Shown one piece after another: positions 61,423 through 64,000 of a DNA stretch of 64,000 nt (position 1 is the first letter of the stretch; each line of letters starts with the position of its first letter). The stretch is from Nitratireductor soli (GTDB lineage Bacteria; Pseudomonadota; Alphaproteobacteria; Rhizobiales; Rhizobiaceae), in assembly GCF_001050155.1 (NCBI RefSeq), contig NZ_LFVY01000008.1, positions 62,001-126,000 of the forward strand, read 5' to 3'. The notes under the pieces were generated by a model that was not told the DNA's origin, did no database searches, and was given only the letters and a program-made list of their open reading frames with translations. A program made the position numbers and the translations under genes.

Positions 61423-63204
61423 ATGTTCACGTCATCGCGCCAGCATTTCATTGCCGCCGCTCTCGCCATCATCTGTCTGGCCGTGGCGGGGGTGGTGATC
61501 GCCGGTCTGTTCGGCGCTGCCGCCGAGCGCGTGCTCACGGTCTTCTTCATCTCGCTCATCGCCGTGACGGGCATCGGCGTCTACAGCGGCAACAGCGGAA
61601 TACTGAGCTTTGGTCATCTCGCCTTCATGGGCATCGGAGCCTATGTGTCGGCGCTTCTGACGCTCCCGGCAGGGCTGAAGACGGCGACGCTGCGCGGTCT
61701 GCCGAACTGGCTGGCGGCGACGGAACTGTCGCTCATCCCGGCCATCCTCGTCGCGGTTGTCGTGTCGATGGCGATAGCGTTGGTGATCGGCATCGCCATC
61801 GGCAGACTGGAAGGCTCTGCCGCGTCCATCGCCACGCTCGGCCTTCTGGTGATCGTGCATGGCGTGATCATCGGCTGGCGCGACGTAACGCGTGGCGCGC
61901 AATCCTTTTTCGGCGTTCCGCGCGATACGACGCTGGCGATCGCGGCCGTTAGCTGCGTGATTGCGCTGCTTCTGGCGCGCTGGTACCGCGATTCCCTTTC
62001 GGGCCTGCGGCTGAGGGCAGGGCGCGAAAACGCCATAGCCGCCAAGGCGGTCGGCATCGACGTTCGGCGTGAGCGGCTCGTCTCGTGGGTTCTCAGTGCG
62101 GCGATCATGGCGCTTTCGGGCGCGCTGATCGCGCATTTCCTCGGCGCGTTCAGCCCCAAGAAGTTCTATTTCCACGACACGTTCCTGCTGCTCGCCATGC
62201 TGATTGTCGGCGGCATGACGACGGTGACCGGCGCTGTTTCCGGTACCGTCCTCATCACGCTGATCACCGAAATCCTGCGGCGCTTCGAAAGCGGAATGAC
62301 GATTGGCGGTTTCGAACTGCCGGCCATTTTCGGCACGACGCAGATCGGCATCGGTCTGCTCATCCTGTTCGCTATGTTCCGTATGTCGGAAGGCATTGCC
62401 GGGCTGAAGGAGTGGGAGGAACGCGTCTTCCCCTTCAAGCCCAGGCGTGGCAACGCAGAAGCGCTCGGCAGGCGCCACAGCGACGACAGGCTGAAGGTCG
62501 ACAACATCACCATGCAGTTCGGCGGTCTGCGCGCCGTCGACGGTGTCAGCTTTACGGCCAGACCGGGCGAGATCCTGGGGCTGATCGGACCCAATGGTTC
62601 GGGCAAGACGACGCTTCTCAACATCATTTCCGGTGTTCTGAGGCCGACAAAGGGCGACGTGGTTCTCGGCAAAACGTCGCTGACGCGCGTCGCGCCGGAA
62701 AAGATCGCCGACTATGGCATCGCCCGGACTTTCCAGAACATCCGCTTGTTCCCGACGCTGACAGTCTACCAGAACGTTCTGGCCGCAGCCCTTTCCACGC
62801 ATGGCGGAAAGAACGCGGAAGAGCGCGCCGGGGCGGTGCTTGCGCGCCTGGGCATCGAGGAGCGCGCCGGCGAGGACGCGGGAACGCTTTCCTATGGGGA
62901 GCAGCGCCGGGTGGAGATCGCCCGTGCGCTCGCCTGCGAGCCGACGCTGCTTCTGCTCGACGAACCGGCCGCCGGCATGAACCGCGAGGAAACCGACGAT
63001 CTGATCCACCGGCTGAAGACCCTGTCGGCGGATCTGGGCCTCGGCGTGGTGCTGGTCGACCACGACCTGAAGCTGATCAACGAACTGTGCGACCGCATCG
63101 TCGTGCTCAATGAAGGCCGGCTCATCGCGGATGGCGCGCCTGCCGCCATCCGGGAAAATCCGGCGGTCATCGAAGCCTATCTGGGGCCGGGCAAGGCCGC
63201 CTGA
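61423..63204 (+). CDS. fused LivM-LivG ABC transporter protein (593 aa)
   Basis: Residues about 1-330 are a LivM-type permease (GVYSGNSGILSFGHLAFMGIGAY; RLRAGRENAIAAKAVGIDV coupling loop). Residues about 350-593 are a LivG-type ATPase (GPNGSGKTT, LSYGEQRRVEIARAL, LLLLDEPAAGMN). They are joined by a charged linker (KPRRGNAEALGRRHSDDR). The fusion puts permease and ATPase in fixed stoichiometry. LivH and LivF partners presumably lie beyond the window. Confidence 0.93.
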   Translation: MFTSSRQHFIAAALAIICLAVAGVVIAGLFGAAAERVLTVFFISLIAVTGIGVYSGNSGILSFGHLAFMGIGAYVSALLTLPAGLKTATLRGLPNWLAATELSLIPAILVAVVVSMAIALVIGIAIGRLEGSAASIATLGLLVIVHGVIIGWRDVTRGAQSFFGVPRDTTLAIAAVSCVIALLLARWYRDSLSGLRLRAGRENAIAAKAVGIDVRRERLVSWVLSAAIMALSGALIAHFLGAFSPKKFYFHDTFLLLAMLIVGGMTTVTGAVSGTVLITLITEILRRFESGMTIGGFELPAIFGTTQIGIGLLILFAMFRMSEGIAGLKEWEERVFPFKPRRGNAEALGRRHSDDRLKVDNITMQFGGLRAVDGVSFTARPGEILGLIGPNGSGKTTLLNIISGVLRPTKGDVVLGKTSLTRVAPEKIADYGIARTFQNIRLFPTLTVYQNVLAAALSTHGGKNAEERAGAVLARLGIEERAGEDAGTLSYGEQRRVEIARALACEPTLLLLDEPAAGMNREETDDLIHRLKTLSADLGLGVVLVDHDLKLINELCDRIVVLNEGRLIADGAPAAIRENPAVIEAYLGPGKAA

Positions 63205-63239
63205 ACAACGCCAACGAGAAATGAAAAAGGGGAACTGAC

Positions 63240-64000
63240 ATGAACAAGCTGCTCATATCGACGCTTCTCGCCAGTGCGATGGCGTTTCCATCTGCCGCCG
63301 AAACGCTGCGCGTGGGCGTGGCAACCGCGCAGACCGGCGCGCTCGCGCCGTTCGACACGCCGGTGATCGCCGGCATTCACATCGCCGTGGACGAGATCAA
63401 CGCCGCCGGCGGCATCGACGGCAAGATCAAGATCGAGCTTCTGGAACGGGATGTGCGCTCCGACGCGGCGCAGACCTCCATCGCCACGCAGGAACTGGTG
63501 GACGAGGGCGTCTCCGTGATCGTGCTGCCCTGTGACGCCGATCCGGCGCTGGCGGCGATCGGTGTGGTGAGCGATGCGCAAATCCCGGCCATCTCCACCT
63601 GCGCCTCCTCGCCGACGCTGCCGCAGATCGGTGGCGAATACATGTTCGCCAACTTCCCTGGCGACAATGTGCAGGCGGCCGTCTCGGCCAAGTGGGCCCA
63701 TGACGAGGGCCTCCGCACGGCCTACATCGTCTATTCGCCCGACACGCAATACACCACCATGCCGCTCTACTTCGCGGAGGTGTTCGAGAAGCTCGGCGGC
63801 AAGATGCTCGGCCAGGACACGCACACGATCGGCCAGCAGGATTTCTCGGCCATCGCGACGCGCATCGCCGCGCTCGACCCGCAGCCCGACGTGATCATGA
63901 CCTCGACCTACGAACCGGATTTCCCGTCCATGCTGAAGGCGCTGCGTGCGGCGGGCGTGGAAAGCCAGATGATCGGCTCCGACGGGATCGACAGTCCCAC
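63240..64000 (+). CDS. LivJ-type periplasmic binding protein, truncated by the window end
   Basis: Family 6 binding protein. The Sec signal ends near SAA-ETLRVGVATAQTGALAPFD, followed by IHIAVDEINAAGGIDGKIKIELLERD and the Ser/Cys-rich AISTCASSPT ligand segment. About 253 residues are visible and the frame is open at 64000. It is 35 bp after the LivM-LivG fusion and is its likely binding protein. It is not a close paralogue of the two LivJ proteins at 38.6 and 48.3 kb. Confidence 0.9.
   Translation, partial: MNKLLISTLLASAMAFPSAAETLRVGVATAQTGALAPFDTPVIAGIHIAVDEINAAGGIDGKIKIELLERDVRSDAAQTSIATQELVDEGVSVIVLPCDADPALAAIGVVSDAQIPAISTCASSPTLPQIGGEYMFANFPGDNVQAAVSAKWAHDEGLRTAYIVYSPDTQYTTMPLYFAEVFEKLGGKMLGQDTHTIGQQDFSAIATRIAALDPQPDVIMTSTYEPDFPSMLKALRAAGVESQMIGSDGIDSP

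Overview
The window is high-G+C DNA with tightly packed, co-directional operons, mostly ABC and TRAP uptake systems paired with catabolic enzymes and one-component regulators (GntR/FadR, LysR, DeoR, RpiR, AraC). This gene content, the HWE-type histidine kinase and the dispersed intergenic palindromes suggest an alphaproteobacterium of the Hyphomicrobiales (Mesorhizobium/Phyllobacteriaceae-like). That placement is inference. I see no rRNA, tRNA or CRISPR array.

Layout. (A) 0.1-5.6 kb: two DapA/NanA-family lyases divergent from a FadR-type regulator and a SiaP-like TRAP transporter (dctPQM). (B) 5.9-14.8 kb: one long minus-strand operon: LysR, flavin monooxygenase, two carboxymuconolactone-decarboxylase-fold proteins, opine-dehydrogenase-family enzyme and a spermidine/putrescine-type ABC importer. 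(C) 14.9-25.2 kb: a GntR regulator divergent from class II aldolase, dipeptide-type ABC importer, M20 hydrolase, 2-hydroxyacid dehydrogenase and an acetylpolyamine-amidohydrolase/HDAC-family enzyme. (D) 25.2-28.4 kb: Tat-exported beta-carbonic anhydrase, class C beta-lactamase-like hydrolase, AraC regulator. (E) 28.9-34.2 kb: phosphonate-type importer phnDCEE divergent from a HAD phosphatase and a DeoR regulator, with no C-P lyase.

(F) 34.3-51.4 kb is the most interesting region. A branched-chain-type importer (livJHMGF) with an aspartate-dehydrogenase-like gene lies next to an FAD monooxygenase, a cofactor-free 3-hydroxy-4-quinolone 2,4-dioxygenase homologue and a kynurenine-formamidase-like hydrolase. 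This is the same trio of activities as the AqdB/AqdC/AqdA alkylquinolone degraders. It is followed by an aldehyde dehydrogenase, a divergent DapA-like protein, a complete 3-hydroxyanthranilate 3,4-dioxygenase, a second livJ and an amidase-signature enzyme. I read the region as a pathway that opens the pyridone ring of a (possibly 8-hydroxylated) 4-quinolone, releases 3-hydroxyanthranilate, and then opens the benzene ring.

(G) 51.6-55.5 kb is a 3.8-kb mobile element with perfect 22-bp terminal inverted repeats, an IS1-like DDE transposase and five passenger genes, including an AAA+ ATPase. (H) 55.5-57.4 kb holds a LOV-like/HWE histidine kinase, a single-domain response regulator and a 27-residue membrane peptide. 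(I) 57.7-64 kb holds a class III aminotransferase, a glutamine-synthetase-like ligase, an RpiR regulator, a fused LivM-LivG transporter protein and a binding protein cut by the window end.

Five of the six substrate-binding-protein genes whose 3' ends are visible are followed by a GC-rich perfect hairpin placed before the next transporter gene, a recurring arrangement that probably raises binding-protein expression over that of the permeases.
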